Below the pieces are notes generated by a model. The model saw nothing but the letters and a program-made list of their open reading frames with translations. It searched no databases and was not told the origin of the DNA. A stretch of DNA of 64,000 bases from positions 100,580 through 164,579 of the forward strand of contig NZ_JAUYSS010000058.1 of assembly GCF_030695525.1 (NCBI RefSeq). The letters are read 5' to 3'. Origin of the DNA: Daejeonella sp. GTDB taxonomy: Bacteria; Bacteroidota; Bacteroidia; Sphingobacteriales; Sphingobacteriaceae. The first letter of the stretch is position 1. Each line of letters starts with the position of its first letter. Both the position numbers and the translations under genes were made by a program. Positions 38,078 to 46,976 of the stretch are shown in pieces.

Positions 38078-38106
38078 TGTATATTTTCGTATTAATTCTA
38101 TACAAT
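38076..38106. promoter_or_regulatory. Inverted repeat at folE start, candidate MarR operator
   Basis: ATTGTATA and TATACAAT form perfect 8-bp arms separated by 15 bp, overlapping the folE ATG. Its place at the head of an operon that ends in a marR gene makes it a candidate autoregulatory site. The spacer is longer than in most MarR sites and the sequence is AT-rich, so chance is possible. Confidence 0.4.
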
Positions 38107-38191
38107 TATAACAAAAACATTCTAATTAAGTTAAATGGAAAAGTCGCTAAAATGTCAAATAATCAACTATTAAAAAACAAATTCCTTCAAT

Positions 38192-39400
38192 CTAAGACAC
38201 ATTTGCATTAATCATTACTTCAAATACGGATCCTTCACCGGGTACAGAACTTATATTAAGTTTACCATTCAAACCATAAATCAGATGTTTGATTAGTTGC
38301 AAACCAAAACCATAGCCTTTCTCGCCATCAGTTCCATTTTCTGATGAAGCACTTCCATTGAGAATAACATCTATTTTCTCAAGGCTTAAACCTTCACCGG
38401 TATCCTTTACCTTGATGTTTAAATTATTACTTGACTGTGAAACATCCATATCCAATTCCACGATGACCTTACCACCATTGGGAGTAAATTTGATCGCATT
38501 AGAAATCAGGTTTCCTGTAATCTGAAGCAATTTGTTTTTTGGAAAAGGTACCCCCATGGCCCGAGGATTGATATTTACTTCAAAGTGAATATTTTTTGAC
38601 TTTGCCTGAGGAAGATATAACTTTTGAAGTTTATCCTTGAAGGATTGCATATTCAATTCATTTCCTTTAAAAGCAACTGTTTTTTCTTTGTCGGCACTTA
38701 AAATTTCATCGGCAAGTTCAAGAATTGACTTTCCACTTTTGTGAATGAGGTTAATGAACTCAAGTACTTCATCTATTTTGTTTTCCTTCCCTTGTTCGCT
38801 GATCATTTCTGTTAGTCCAATTATTCCTCCTAAAGGTCCGCGTATATCATGAACTACCTTGTTTTGAGTTGCTTGAACTTCCTTTACTTTATTTCTTAAG
38901 CCTTCAATAGCTTTATATGCTTTCAGACGGTTAACAATTTCGTCAGCTATAATCCTCAAAAGTTCTTCTTTCTCTGGTGAGATTGTTCTCGTTTCTCTGT
39001 CCATTACACAAAGTGCTCCAATATTAAAGCCATCTGATTTCAATGGAATACCATAATAATATCGCAGTTTTTCTTCGCCGGCCACATAAAATCTTTCCAA
39101 AAAACGCTCATCTTTAGAAAGATCTTCAACCTCAAGAGCAGAGTCTTCAGAAGCTATCAGGTATTGACAAACTGATTCTTCTCTAGGCATTTGCTCAACA
39201 TCTATACCATAATTTGTGATGGTCCATTGGGTATAAGAGTCGATCAGATTAACCAAAGAAATTGGCGTACCAGCAACTCTTGCAGCCAATTTGGCTAAAT
39301 CTTTGAATTTATCCTGAAAATTGGAATAATCGAGATTGAAATCAGAGAGGTTCAGTACTCTTTCAAATTCATTTTTTAGAATTGGCGAATCTAAAGTCAT
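38192..39400 (-). CDS. GAF-domain sensor histidine kinase
   Basis: 402 residues, soluble. GAF domain at ~15-165 (NLIDSYTQWTITNYG, MPREESVCQYL, YYYGIPLKSDGFNIGALCV), HisKA helix with VVHDIRGPLGGIIGL, then a complete ATPase domain: N box NLISNAIKF, G1 DTGEGLS, G2 GYGFGLQLIKHL. It is a clear paralogue of the protein at 30548-31684, with the same order and very similar GAF motifs, but this copy keeps all ATP-binding boxes. No receiver lies next to it. It is upstream of folE on the same strand with 114 bp between, so separate transcription is likely. Confidence 0.92.
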   Translation of the reverse strand: MTLDSPILKNEFERVLNLSDFNLDYSNFQDKFKDLAKLAARVAGTPISLVNLIDSYTQWTITNYGIDVEQMPREESVCQYLIASEDSALEVEDLSKDERFLERFYVAGEEKLRYYYGIPLKSDGFNIGALCVMDRETRTISPEKEELLRIIADEIVNRLKAYKAIEGLRNKVKEVQATQNKVVHDIRGPLGGIIGLTEMISEQGKENKIDEVLEFINLIHKSGKSILELADEILSADKEKTVAFKGNELNMQSFKDKLQKLYLPQAKSKNIHFEVNINPRAMGVPFPKNKLLQITGNLISNAIKFTPNGGKVIVELDMDVSQSSNNLNIKVKDTGEGLSLEKIDVILNGSASSENGTDGEKGYGFGLQLIKHLIYGLNGKLNISSVPGEGSVFEVMINANVS

Positions 39401-39589
39401 ATTTGTATGTTAATTGTGGGATTAATTTAGAATTGAAATGACAAAAAAAAATCATTTCAACAAATTGAATCAGATTAAGTGAAAAAATTTCATTTCCTTC
39501 AAATCTACTAGCTATATATACCAATAAGCAGGCCAGTATGTGATTTTATGACTATAATCGCATATTAAATTGGCAAATGACCTCAAGAA

Positions 39590-40960
39590 TTGATCTTCGG
39601 AATAAAAAACCAAATAAAAACGTTCAGATATTATAACTTTAACCAATTGATCCTAAATCCACGATTAGTGAAAAACATATCCCTGATATTTCTATTTCTG
39701 TTCGGGATGCTATCTGTGAGTGCGCAGAATCAAAAAGCATCTCATACTCAAGCCATATACAAAGATCAGCTCGAAAAAATCAGCGGTAATACAAAAATCA
39801 AAAAGGCTTTTGAGATTATTCAGCAATTGGAACCAACAACTACAAAAGAGTTGATAGAACTTACTGAAATTCCTGCTCCCCCTTTTATGGAGCAAAAAAG
39901 GGCCGAACGATTTAGGGAAATGCTTAAGAATGCAGGTATTGATTCTGTTTGGATAGATGAGGCAGGAAATGTTCTTGCATTGCGAAAAGGAACAGGAAAT
40001 GGCAAGACGGTTCTGATTGAAGGACATTTAGACACGGTTTTTCCTTTAGATACCGATGTCAAAGTAAAAATGAAGGGGGATACGCTATTTGCACCGGGCA
40101 TAGCTGATGACACCAGGGCACTTAGCGTAGTTCTTACAGTAGTTAAAGCAATGAACAAGACAAAAATCTCAACAGAATCTGATATTTTATTTGCCGGAAC
40201 AGTTGGTGAAGAAGGTTTGGGTGATTTGCGGGGAATCAAACATCTATTCAAACCGGGGAACCTGAAGATCGATTCGCATATTGCCCTGGATGGAGGCGAC
40301 ATTGGAGGACTGGTAACAAATGGTTTAGGATCGGTACGATATAAAATAACATTTAATGGGCCGGGCGGTCATTCATGGGGTGCTTTTGGATTGGCCAATC
40401 CTCATCACGCTATGGGAAAGGCGATCGACTATTTTAATACGGCCGCCTCAAAATTTGTCGAAGATGGTCCAAAAACCACCTATAATGTTGGCAGAATTGG
40501 AGGCGGAACTTCAGTAAACTCCATACCTTTTGAAACCTGGATGGAGGTAGATATGCGCTCACTGAGTCCGGAAAAGTTGACTGGTCTGGAACAAATCTTG
40601 TTAAATCAGGTAAAAAAGGCCCTGGATGATTACAATTCTGGTATCAAAAACGGGGCAAAACTTACCGCTCAATTTGAAAAAATAGGGGAAAGACCTTCCG
40701 GAGTACAGACAGAGGACCTCCCGCTTATTCAGAGAGCAATGGCAGCAATTGAATATTTTAAAGCAATACCCTCATTAGGTACAGGTTCTACAAATTCAAA
40801 TATCCCGATTTCCCTTAGTATACCCAGCATTACGATTGGAAGAGGAGGAAAAGGTGGAAACTCTCATTCCCTGGATGAATGGTGGATCAACGAAAATGGA
40901 GCTGAAGCTATAAAATTTGCATTATTAATCCTGATCGCAGAAGCTGGTTTGGCTCCATAA
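39590..40960 (+). CDS. Secreted M20-family metallopeptidase
   Basis: 456 residues in the track from a TTG start. A GTG at 39668 gives a much better signal peptide (VKNISLIFLFLFGMLSVSAQ), so the mature exported form probably begins there. M20 zinc ligands are visible: IEGHLDTVFP, GIADDTRAL, the catalytic acid pair GEEGLGD, LDGGD and the C-terminal NSHSLDEWW. The lid/dimerisation domain lies at ~230-370 (NGPGGHSWGAFG). Family members are aminopeptidases, carboxypeptidases or deacylases such as peptidase T. Its specificity is unknown. The stop is 6 bp from that of the convergent peroxiredoxin gene. Confidence 0.9.
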   Translation: MIFGIKNQIKTFRYYNFNQLILNPRLVKNISLIFLFLFGMLSVSAQNQKASHTQAIYKDQLEKISGNTKIKKAFEIIQQLEPTTTKELIELTEIPAPPFMEQKRAERFREMLKNAGIDSVWIDEAGNVLALRKGTGNGKTVLIEGHLDTVFPLDTDVKVKMKGDTLFAPGIADDTRALSVVLTVVKAMNKTKISTESDILFAGTVGEEGLGDLRGIKHLFKPGNLKIDSHIALDGGDIGGLVTNGLGSVRYKITFNGPGGHSWGAFGLANPHHAMGKAIDYFNTAASKFVEDGPKTTYNVGRIGGGTSVNSIPFETWMEVDMRSLSPEKLTGLEQILLNQVKKALDDYNSGIKNGAKLTAQFEKIGERPSGVQTEDLPLIQRAMAAIEYFKAIPSLGTGSTNSNIPISLSIPSITIGRGGKGGNSHSLDEWWINENGAEAIKFALLILIAEAGLAP

Positions 40961-40966
40961 TGTAAT

Positions 40967-41494
40967 CTATTTCTTTTTTAAAGTCAGTATCTGACCTGCG
41001 TGATTTTTGGTATCAATTTCAGTGATCACTTTATTGATATAACCCTCTTTATTAATCAAAAAAGTAGTCCTGGTAGTACTAAAAGATTTTACTCCATTTC
41101 TTTCTTTCTCTGTCCAGACACCATATTTTGTCACAATTGATTTATCTGTATCAGCTAAAAGCGAAAAAGGCAAATTATTTTTTGCAATAAAATCCCGGTG
41201 AGAAGCCTCATCGTCGATACTCACACCCAGAATAGTATAACCTTCTTTCTTTAACTCTTTAAAATTATCTCGTAAACTACAGGCCTGTGCAGTACAACCT
41301 GAAGTATTATCCTTTGGATAAAAATACAATACGAGCTTTTTGCCTTTAAACTGTTTCAGGGAAACAGTTTTTCCGTTCTGATCCCGGGATATGAAGTCAG
41401 GCGCTTTGTCACCAGCTTTTAATTTGGTCTGTGCCTGCATAAGCCCCGGAGCAATCATGCCCAGAAACAATACTAAAGAGAATAATGATTTCAT
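40967..41494 (-). CDS. bcp: Exported BCP-type peroxiredoxin
   Basis: 175 residues. Signal peptide (FSLVLFLGMIAPGLMQAQ) followed by an AhpC/TSA thioredoxin fold. The atypical 2-Cys bacterioferritin comigratory protein motif is intact: YPKDNTSGCTAQACSLRD contains the peroxidatic cysteine and, five residues later, the resolving cysteine. It reduces hydrogen peroxide and alkyl peroxides with thioredoxin-like donors. The signal peptide places it in the periplasm, less common than the cytoplasmic form. Confidence 0.92.
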   Translation of the reverse strand: MKSLFSLVLFLGMIAPGLMQAQTKLKAGDKAPDFISRDQNGKTVSLKQFKGKKLVLYFYPKDNTSGCTAQACSLRDNFKELKKEGYTILGVSIDDEASHRDFIAKNNLPFSLLADTDKSIVTKYGVWTEKERNGVKSFSTTRTTFLINKEGYINKVITEIDTKNHAGQILTLKKK

Positions 41495-41559
41495 GGATTT
41501 GCTTTTTTATAAAAATACGGATTTTGAAAGAATTAGAATTGTAATTGTTCAGTTACCTA

Positions 41560-41594
41560 CTATCAGTTGTCTGTTGCCGGTTGTCTGTTGTCGG
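41560..41594. repeat. Heptamer tandem array (TTGTCTG/TTGCCGG type)
   Basis: CTATCAG, TTGTCTG, TTGCCGG, TTGTCTG, TTGTCGG follow in strict 7-bp register between the peroxiredoxin and isomerase genes. The even-odd alternation suggests duplication of a 14-bp pair. Confidence 0.75.
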
Positions 41595-41644
41595 TGAAAT
41601 TTTGGTTCATTTGACAATCAATTTATAATGCTCAATCGATTTCC

Positions 41645-41693
41645 ATTCGTAATTGCTAATTCGTAATTGTTAATTCGTAATTCGTAATTAATT
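41645..41693. repeat. Heptamer tandem array (ATTCGTA type)
   Basis: Seven units in register: ATTCGTA, ATTGCTA, ATTCGTA, ATTGTTA, ATTCGTA, ATTCGTA, ATTAATT. It lies 36 bp before the isomerase start, so it may overlap that gene's promoter or leader. Confidence 0.8.
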
Positions 41694-41728
41694 TATCAAA
41701 TTTATAACTCAGAAATCTATAAAATATC

Positions 41729-42643
41729 ATGGTATACTCACGGAAACAGTTTTTGCAAAATTCAGCCATTTTATTAGCAGCAGCAATGTGCAGTTCAGCC
41801 TTCACAAGCAAAAAAAACATGCCACTTTTAGCATTTTCTACATTAGGTTGCCCCGACTGGTCTTTTCAGCAAATTGTGAATTTTGCGGCTGAACATGGCT
41901 TTTCAGGTTTAGAAATCCGTGGCATAAAACGTCAGATGGATCTTACCTTATGTGATGAATTCAGCAGTCCTGAGAAAATCAGAGCTACACTTTCATTGAT
42001 GGCTGAAAAAAACCTGAAGTTCATCAACCTTGGAGCCTCTGCCAAAATGCATTTTCATGAGGGTTCTGAAAGAGAGAAGAATCTGGAAGAAGCAAAATCT
42101 TTTATTGACCTGGCACAAAAAATCAATTGCCCATTCGTGAGGGTATTTCCCGACAAATTTCCAAAAGAAAGGGAACGTGAAGCAACAATTCGTACTGTTG
42201 CAGAGAATCTGCTGATTCTGGGGCAATACGCAAAAAGCCGGAATGTTACTGTTTTACTGGAAACCCATGGTGATTTTTCAGGATCTGAGGATATCTTAAA
42301 AGTGCTGAAAATTGCAAAACATCCAAATGTCGGACTGGTTTGGGATATTGCAAACATGTGGACCATCACCAAAGAAGCCCCATTGGAAGTTTATAAAAAA
42401 TTAAAGAAACACATACATCATACCCATATTAAAGATGCAAAATTGATTGGGGATAAACTACAATATACCTTACTCGGGCAAGGTGATGTACCCATGTTTG
42501 AAGCCATAGATATTTTATCAAATGACGGATATAAGGGCTATTATAGCTTTGAATGGGAAAAATTATGGCATCCTGAAATTGCTGAGCCGGAGATCGCGAT
42601 TTCGCATTATGCTAAAGCTATGAAGGAGCACTTTAGTAATTGA
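41729..42643 (+). CDS. Sugar phosphate isomerase/epimerase-like TIM-barrel protein
   Basis: 304 residues. An N-terminal hydrophobic export signal (SRKQFLQNSAILLAAAMCSSAF) has a near-Tat SRKQFL motif. The rest is an AP endonuclease-2-type TIM barrel (xylose isomerase-like): FSTLGCPDWSFQQIV, VRVFPDKFPKE, and the metal-ligand acids and histidines in LLETHGDFSGSED, VGLVWDIANMW, HHTHIKDAKL and YYSFEWEKLWHP. Such exported isomerase-like proteins are frequent in Bacteroidetes and often near carbohydrate genes. The substrate is unknown. Confidence 0.87.
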   Translation: MVYSRKQFLQNSAILLAAAMCSSAFTSKKNMPLLAFSTLGCPDWSFQQIVNFAAEHGFSGLEIRGIKRQMDLTLCDEFSSPEKIRATLSLMAEKNLKFINLGASAKMHFHEGSEREKNLEEAKSFIDLAQKINCPFVRVFPDKFPKEREREATIRTVAENLLILGQYAKSRNVTVLLETHGDFSGSEDILKVLKIAKHPNVGLVWDIANMWTITKEAPLEVYKKLKKHIHHTHIKDAKLIGDKLQYTLLGQGDVPMFEAIDILSNDGYKGYYSFEWEKLWHPEIAEPEIAISHYAKAMKEHFSN

Positions 42644-42667
42644 GAGTTGACAGTTGAAAATGGAAAA
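42640..42667. repeat. Heptamer tandem repeat at the isomerase stop codon
   Basis: TTGAGAG, TTGACAG, TTGAAAA, TGGAAAA in 7-bp register, beginning within the stop codon of the isomerase gene. Degenerate, but the same period as the other arrays. Confidence 0.5.
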
Positions 42668-42759
42668 ATAAACAAATGATTTTTTCCAAGGGATGTCTTT
42701 TACATAATATCATCCGGAATGATTTCTGGGATTCAATTGCATTTACAGTATCAGCAGGC

Positions 42760-42978
42760 TTAATCCTTAATTTGAAAAAATGAACAATATTCTTCCTTCA
42801 ACTCAATCAGACATGCGGCACATAAACAGCCTTCATAATTCTCACTTACATATTGAAGCTCATTCAAATTCAATTGTATAGTACTGCATTGACACTTGGT
42901 GTAGGAATTTGCTTTGCATTCAATTCTTTTACCGCAACGCTCGCAGCTAATGATCTCATGTTTAGTTATTTGTAACAT
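42760..42978 (-). CDS. Cysteine-rich CWC-family protein
   Basis: 72 residues. Cysteine pairs at ISCERCGKRIECKA, TKCQCS and GCLCAACL match the cysteine-rich CWC family, small zinc-ribbon-like proteins of unknown function. It lies 76 bp downstream of nrdA on the same strand and could be the third gene of the nrdBA transcript, and so could be under the cobalamin riboswitch too. No direct link to ribonucleotide reduction is known to me. Confidence 0.82.
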   Translation of the reverse strand: MLQITKHEIISCERCGKRIECKANSYTKCQCSTIQLNLNELQYVSENYEGCLCAACLIELKEEYCSFFQIKD

Positions 42979-43054
42979 AGTTTTATAACTAAAACACCTT
43001 AATTCCCGAAAAAACGAATCCTTTGGGAATTAAAGCATCTTTTAATCCAGCCAT

Positions 43055-45451
43055 TTAAGAACCGCAACTAAGACAACCATCTTCCATACTGCAGCTTGAT
43101 CCTTCCTCCGACACTGATGGTTCAACCTGGCCTGAATCATTGTTCTGAACCGGGTCGAGCTTTGGAACTACCGGCTCCAATGTTTTTCCACCTTGTGTTT
43201 CTACCGTAAACTGAACCGCCTTTGTTGCGGCTTGTGTCCGAAGGTAATACATCCCTGTTTTCAAACCCTTTTTCCAGGCATAGAAATGCATGGAAGTTAA
43301 TTTTGCGGTACTGGGATTATCAACAAAAAGATTAAGTGATTGCGACTGGCAAATAAAAGCACCCCGGTCAGCAGCCATATCTATCAGATTACGCTGTTTA
43401 ATCTCCCAAACTGTTTTGTACAATTCCCTGATCTCTTTAGGTATTTCCTCAATATGCTGGACTGAGCCATTGGCCCTGATAATATTATCCTTCATGGTAT
43501 TATTCCATAGGCCCAGATTAATCAAATCTTTCAACAAATGCTTGTTCACGATAATAAACTCTCCGCTTAATACCCTGCGGGTATAAATATTGGATGTATA
43601 GGGCTCAAAACATTCATTATTTCCTAATACCTGAGATGTTGATGCTGTAGGCATCGGAGCAACAAGCAGGGAATTCCGCACCCCATATTGTCTTACCTCT
43701 TCTCTTAACTTTTCCCAGTCATGCCTTTCTGAAGGCTTAACACCCCATAAATCGAACTGAAACAAACCCTTTGATAGTGGAGATCCTTCAAAAGTTTCAT
43801 ACGCTCCCTGTTCCTTTGCCAAATCCTTACTGGCAGTCATCGCCGCAAAATAGATCGTTTCGAATATATTTTTGTTCAGCAAGGCCGCAAGTTCACTTTC
43901 AAATGGCAGGCGCATCAGAATGAAAACATCCGCAAGGCCCTGTACTCCAAGTCCGACAGGCCTATGTCGCAGATTGGAATTCTTTGCCTCCTCAACGGGA
44001 TAAAAATTATTATCGATTATGCAGTTCAGGTTCTTTGTAACCTGATAGGTAATCTGATACAATTTTTCAAAATCAAACTGTCCATCAGTAACAAAACGCG
44101 GCAGCGCAATTGATGCAAGGTTGCATACAGCTACTTCATCCGCGCTTGTATATTCCATGATTTCAGTGCATAGATTACTACACTTAATGGTACCCAAATT
44201 CTGCTGATTGCTTTTACTGTTTGCTGCATCTTTATAAAGGAGATAAGGCGTGCCGGTTTCAATCTGTGCTTCCAGAATAGCAAACCATAATTCCTGAGCC
44301 TTAATCGTTTTACGTGCCCTACCCTCCGATTCATACTGATGATACAGCTCTTCAAACTCCTCCCCAAAACATTCGTGTAATCCCGGTGCCTCATGCGGAC
44401 AAAACAAACTCCAATCCTCATTAGCCTCGACCCGCTTCATAAAAAGATCAGGTACCCAAAGTGCATAGAAAAGGTCTCTTGCACGCATTTCTTCTTTACC
44501 ATGATTCTTTCGCAGATCCAGAAATTCAAATACATCAGCATGCCAGGGCTCGAGATAAATCGCAAAGGCACCTTTCCTCTTCCCACCTCCCTGATCTACA
44601 TAACGGGCTGTATCATTAAATACCTTAAGCATCGGGACAATTCCATTGCTGGTACCATTCGTGCCACCAATATAAGTCCCCGTAGCCCTGACATTATGAA
44701 TTGCCAGACCTATCCCACCGGCACTCTGAGAAATCCTTGCAGTCTGCTTCAGCGTATCATAAATACCATCGATACTATCATCTTTCATTGCTAAGAGAAA
44801 ACAGGATGACATTTGAGGCTTGGGAGTTCCTGCATTAAAAAGCGTCGGGGTAGCATGAGTGAACCAGCGCTCAGTCATCAGATTATACGTATGGATAACA
44901 CTCTCCAGATCATTCTTGTGGATTCCGATCGCCACACGCATATACATATGCTGTGGCCGTTCAATAACTTTACCATCAATCCGAAGCAAATAAGATTTTT
45001 CAAGTGTTTTAAAACCGAAATAATCGAATCCAAAATCCCGGTCATAAATAATAGAACTATCCAGCAGATCAGCATTTTTTTCAATTATTTCAATCACATC
45101 CTCTGCTATTAATGGCATTTTACGGCCACTATGTGCATCCGAATAATGATACAGATTAAGCATGGTTTCAGAGAATGATTTGGTGGTATTCTTATGCAGG
45201 TTACTTACTGCAATACGACTCGCCAGTAATGCATAATCAGGATGCTTTGTAGTGAGTGAGGCTGATGTTTCTGCCGCTAGATTATCCAATTCGGTGGTGC
45301 TGACGCCATCATAAAGTCCTTCAATTACTTTTTTTGCCACATCAATGGCATCTACCAGCGGACTCAGTCCATAGGATAGTTTCTGTATGCGGGCAGTAAT
45401 TTTATCGAACTTAACGCTCTCTTTTCTTCCGTTTCTTTTAATTACAAACAT
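43055..45451 (-). CDS. nrdA: Ribonucleoside-diphosphate reductase alpha subunit, class Ia
   Basis: 798 residues. The catalytic subunit that reduces NDPs to dNDPs with the radical supplied by NrdB. An N-terminal ATP-cone ([15 protein letters not shown], to ~90) gives dATP feedback. Active-site elements are present: SSCFLL with the first redox cysteine, KCSNLCTEI with the radical cysteine and glutamate, [10 protein letters not shown] with the partner cysteine, the radical-transfer region [19 protein letters not shown], and the C-terminal dithiol tail [12 protein letters not shown]. It follows nrdB by 99 bp on the same strand, and the pair is preceded by a cobalamin riboswitch. Confidence 0.96.
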   Translation of the reverse strand: MFVIKRNGRKESVKFDKITARIQKLSYGLSPLVDAIDVAKKVIEGLYDGVSTTELDNLAAETSASLTTKHPDYALLASRIAVSNLHKNTTKSFSETMLNLYHYSDAHSGRKMPLIAEDVIEIIEKNADLLDSSIIYDRDFGFDYFGFKTLEKSYLLRIDGKVIERPQHMYMRVAIGIHKNDLESVIHTYNLMTERWFTHATPTLFNAGTPKPQMSSCFLLAMKDDSIDGIYDTLKQTARISQSAGGIGLAIHNVRATGTYIGGTNGTSNGIVPMLKVFNDTARYVDQGGGKRKGAFAIYLEPWHADVFEFLDLRKNHGKEEMRARDLFYALWVPDLFMKRVEANEDWSLFCPHEAPGLHECFGEEFEELYHQYESEGRARKTIKAQELWFAILEAQIETGTPYLLYKDAANSKSNQQNLGTIKCSNLCTEIMEYTSADEVAVCNLASIALPRFVTDGQFDFEKLYQITYQVTKNLNCIIDNNFYPVEEAKNSNLRHRPVGLGVQGLADVFILMRLPFESELAALLNKNIFETIYFAAMTASKDLAKEQGAYETFEGSPLSKGLFQFDLWGVKPSERHDWEKLREEVRQYGVRNSLLVAPMPTASTSQVLGNNECFEPYTSNIYTRRVLSGEFIIVNKHLLKDLINLGLWNNTMKDNIIRANGSVQHIEEIPKEIRELYKTVWEIKQRNLIDMAADRGAFICQSQSLNLFVDNPSTAKLTSMHFYAWKKGLKTGMYYLRTQAATKAVQFTVETQGGKTLEPVVPKLDPVQNNDSGQVEPSVSEEGSSCSMEDGCLSCGS

Positions 45452-45550
45452 GATTCTTTTATGATTGAATATTCTTGTTAGATATTTTAGATGTTAATCG
45501 AGTAAGGGTTAATCGGAAAATTGAATTTCCCATCTCAACTGTGTGTATTC

Positions 45551-46522
45551 TTAAAAATCCTCTTCCAGTGAGAAATTATTAGATTCCTTGCTTCCAGAGA
45601 GTACTCCCGCCTTCTGATAGTCTCCCACCCTCTTCTCAAAGAAATTAGTTTTCCCCTGAAGAGAAATCATTTCCATAAAGTCAAAAGGATTTGATGCATG
45701 ATAGATTTTCGAATAGCCCAATTCATCAGCCCAGCGGTCAGCTACAAATTCGATGTATTGTTTCATTAGTTTGGCATTCATACCGATGAGTTCAACAGGT
45801 AAGGCCTCGCTGATAAATTCCTTCTCAATCTCTACTGCATCCCGGATAATGGCAAGCACCTGTTCTTCTGAAAGTTTATTGGATAGCATCCGGTAAAGCA
45901 TACAGGCAAATTCACAATGGAGACCCTCATCGCGGCTGATCAGCTCGTTGCTAAAGGTGAGGCCGGGCATCAAACCCCGTTTTTTTAGCCAGAATATGGA
46001 GCAGAAACTGCCACTAAAAAAAATACCTTCAACTGCTGCAAAAGCAACCAGACGTTCGGCAAAACTCCCATTTTCTATCCAGCGAAGTGCCCATTCTGCC
46101 TTTTTCTTCACTGCCGGGACCGTATCAATTGCATGAAAAAGATGATCTTTTTCTACTGGATTATTGATATAGGTGTCGATCAGCAATGCATAGGTTTCAG
46201 AATGGATATTTTCCATCATAATCTGAAATCCATAAAAACATCTTGCTTCGGGAACCTGTACCTCCCTCATAAAGTTGACAGCAAGATTCTCATTTACAAT
46301 ACCATCACTGGCTGCAAAAAAAGCAAGGATGTGAGATACAAAATGTTTTTCACCGGAATTCAGATTAGCCCAATCCTTGAGATCGCCTGACAAATCGATT
46401 TCTTCGGCTGTCCAGAAGCTGGCTTCATGTTTTTTATACATCTCCCAGATCGCGGGATAATTAATGGGAAGGATCACGAAACGATCCTTGTTCTCTTTTA
46501 ATAGAATTTCTTCCTGTTGCAT
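45551..46522 (-). CDS. nrdB: Ribonucleoside-diphosphate reductase beta subunit, class Ia
   Basis: The track starts this ORF at 46657, but its first 45 residues are translated from the riboswitch and its expression platform. The ATG at 46522 ([15 protein letters not shown]) gives 323 residues, the usual length. Diiron ligands are seen in [32 protein letters not shown] and the later [12 protein letters not shown]. The tyrosine four residues after the ligand histidine (HSETY) matches E. coli Tyr122, so a tyrosyl radical and class Ia chemistry are expected. First gene of the nrdBA operon, probably switched off when cobalamin is plentiful. Confidence 0.95.
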   Translation of the reverse strand: MQQEEILLKENKDRFVILPINYPAIWEMYKKHEASFWTAEEIDLSGDLKDWANLNSGEKHFVSHILAFFAASDGIVNENLAVNFMREVQVPEARCFYGFQIMMENIHSETYALLIDTYINNPVEKDHLFHAIDTVPAVKKKAEWALRWIENGSFAERLVAFAAVEGIFFSGSFCSIFWLKKRGLMPGLTFSNELISRDEGLHCEFACMLYRMLSNKLSEEQVLAIIRDAVEIEKEFISEALPVELIGMNAKLMKQYIEFVADRWADELGYSKIYHASNPFDFMEMISLQGKTNFFEKRVGDYQKAGVLSGSKESNNFSLEEDF

Positions 46523-46573
46523 ATACTTTTGTTTTTTTGTGTAAACAAGAATTGACAAAAGGCAACAAACCCA

Positions 46574-46621
46574 GAAAAAAGGAGAAAGAGCTTTCGCCAA
46601 AACTTTAGTCGTGAAAGTTTT
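46574..46621 (-). terminator. Expression platform: hairpin plus intrinsic terminator of the nrdBA leader
   Basis: In transcript sense the leader after the aptamer contains a perfect 9-bp hairpin, CAAAACTTT-CACGACT-AAAGTTTTG, followed at once by a GGCGAAA-GCTC-TTTCTCC stem (one mismatch) and six T residues, 52 bp before the nrdB ATG. This looks like an intrinsic terminator with a possible competing structure, so transcriptional attenuation by the riboswitch is plausible. The pairing was read by eye. Confidence 0.65.
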
Positions 46622-46629
46622 GAACAAAA

Positions 46630-46748
46630 CTATCTTGGCAGGTGTCTGGCTCTCCATTTTATTGGATTACAGTTGCACGTCAGCCCGCGATTTACACACG
46701 GTTCCCTTTTAATCATCCGCAAAAGCGAATGAACCAGAATAGATATGA
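46630..46748 (-). ncRNA. Cobalamin (adenosylcobalamin-type) riboswitch of nrdBA
   Basis: In transcript sense the conserved core is clear: TTAAAAGGGAACCGTG, TGTAAATC, GGGCTGACGTGCAACTGTAA, and the B12 box GAGCCAGACACCTGCC at 46652-46637. A P1 helix can form between TATCT near 46745 and AGATA just after the B12 box. Cobalamin riboswitches ahead of B12-independent ribonucleotide reductase are known (for example nrdABS of Streptomyces coelicolor), where B12 represses the class Ia enzyme in favour of the B12-dependent class II enzyme. A nrdJ gene is therefore expected elsewhere in this genome. Confidence 0.93.
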
Positions 46749-46976
46749 CAAAGAACTAGAAAACGAAAGTAGATAATAAATCAGCGCGGCGGATCATCTA
46801 GTTTTAAACAAGCAATCAGTTTTCAACAGATCGTAGATTTATCCTTCAGGATAAAAAACAGAAAGTATAATATAAGAAATTGACCTATTTTTAATTAAAT
46901 AAACAATTTCAATGCATATTTTCTTCATTCGATATTCATATTGATTTAAATGGAATAGCATTATTACTCCCAAACA

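Noticed and set aside
39820-40302. 160-residue minus-strand ORF opposite the M20 peptidase
   Set aside because: Overlaps the catalytic core of a well-supported metallopeptidase in antisense and has no domain-like features.
41729-41820. Canonical Tat signal on the isomerase-like protein
   Set aside because: The motif is SRKQFL rather than SRRxFL, so export by Sec or a relaxed Tat route cannot be told apart. Only export is claimed.
44393-44794. 133-residue plus-strand ORF opposite nrdA
   Set aside because: Antisense to a highly conserved part of the ribonucleotide reductase alpha subunit.
46740-46976. Second regulatory RNA or promoter for the SGNH hydrolase gene
   Set aside because: AT-rich sequence without a convincing -7/-33 pair or conserved RNA core beyond the minus-strand riboswitch.
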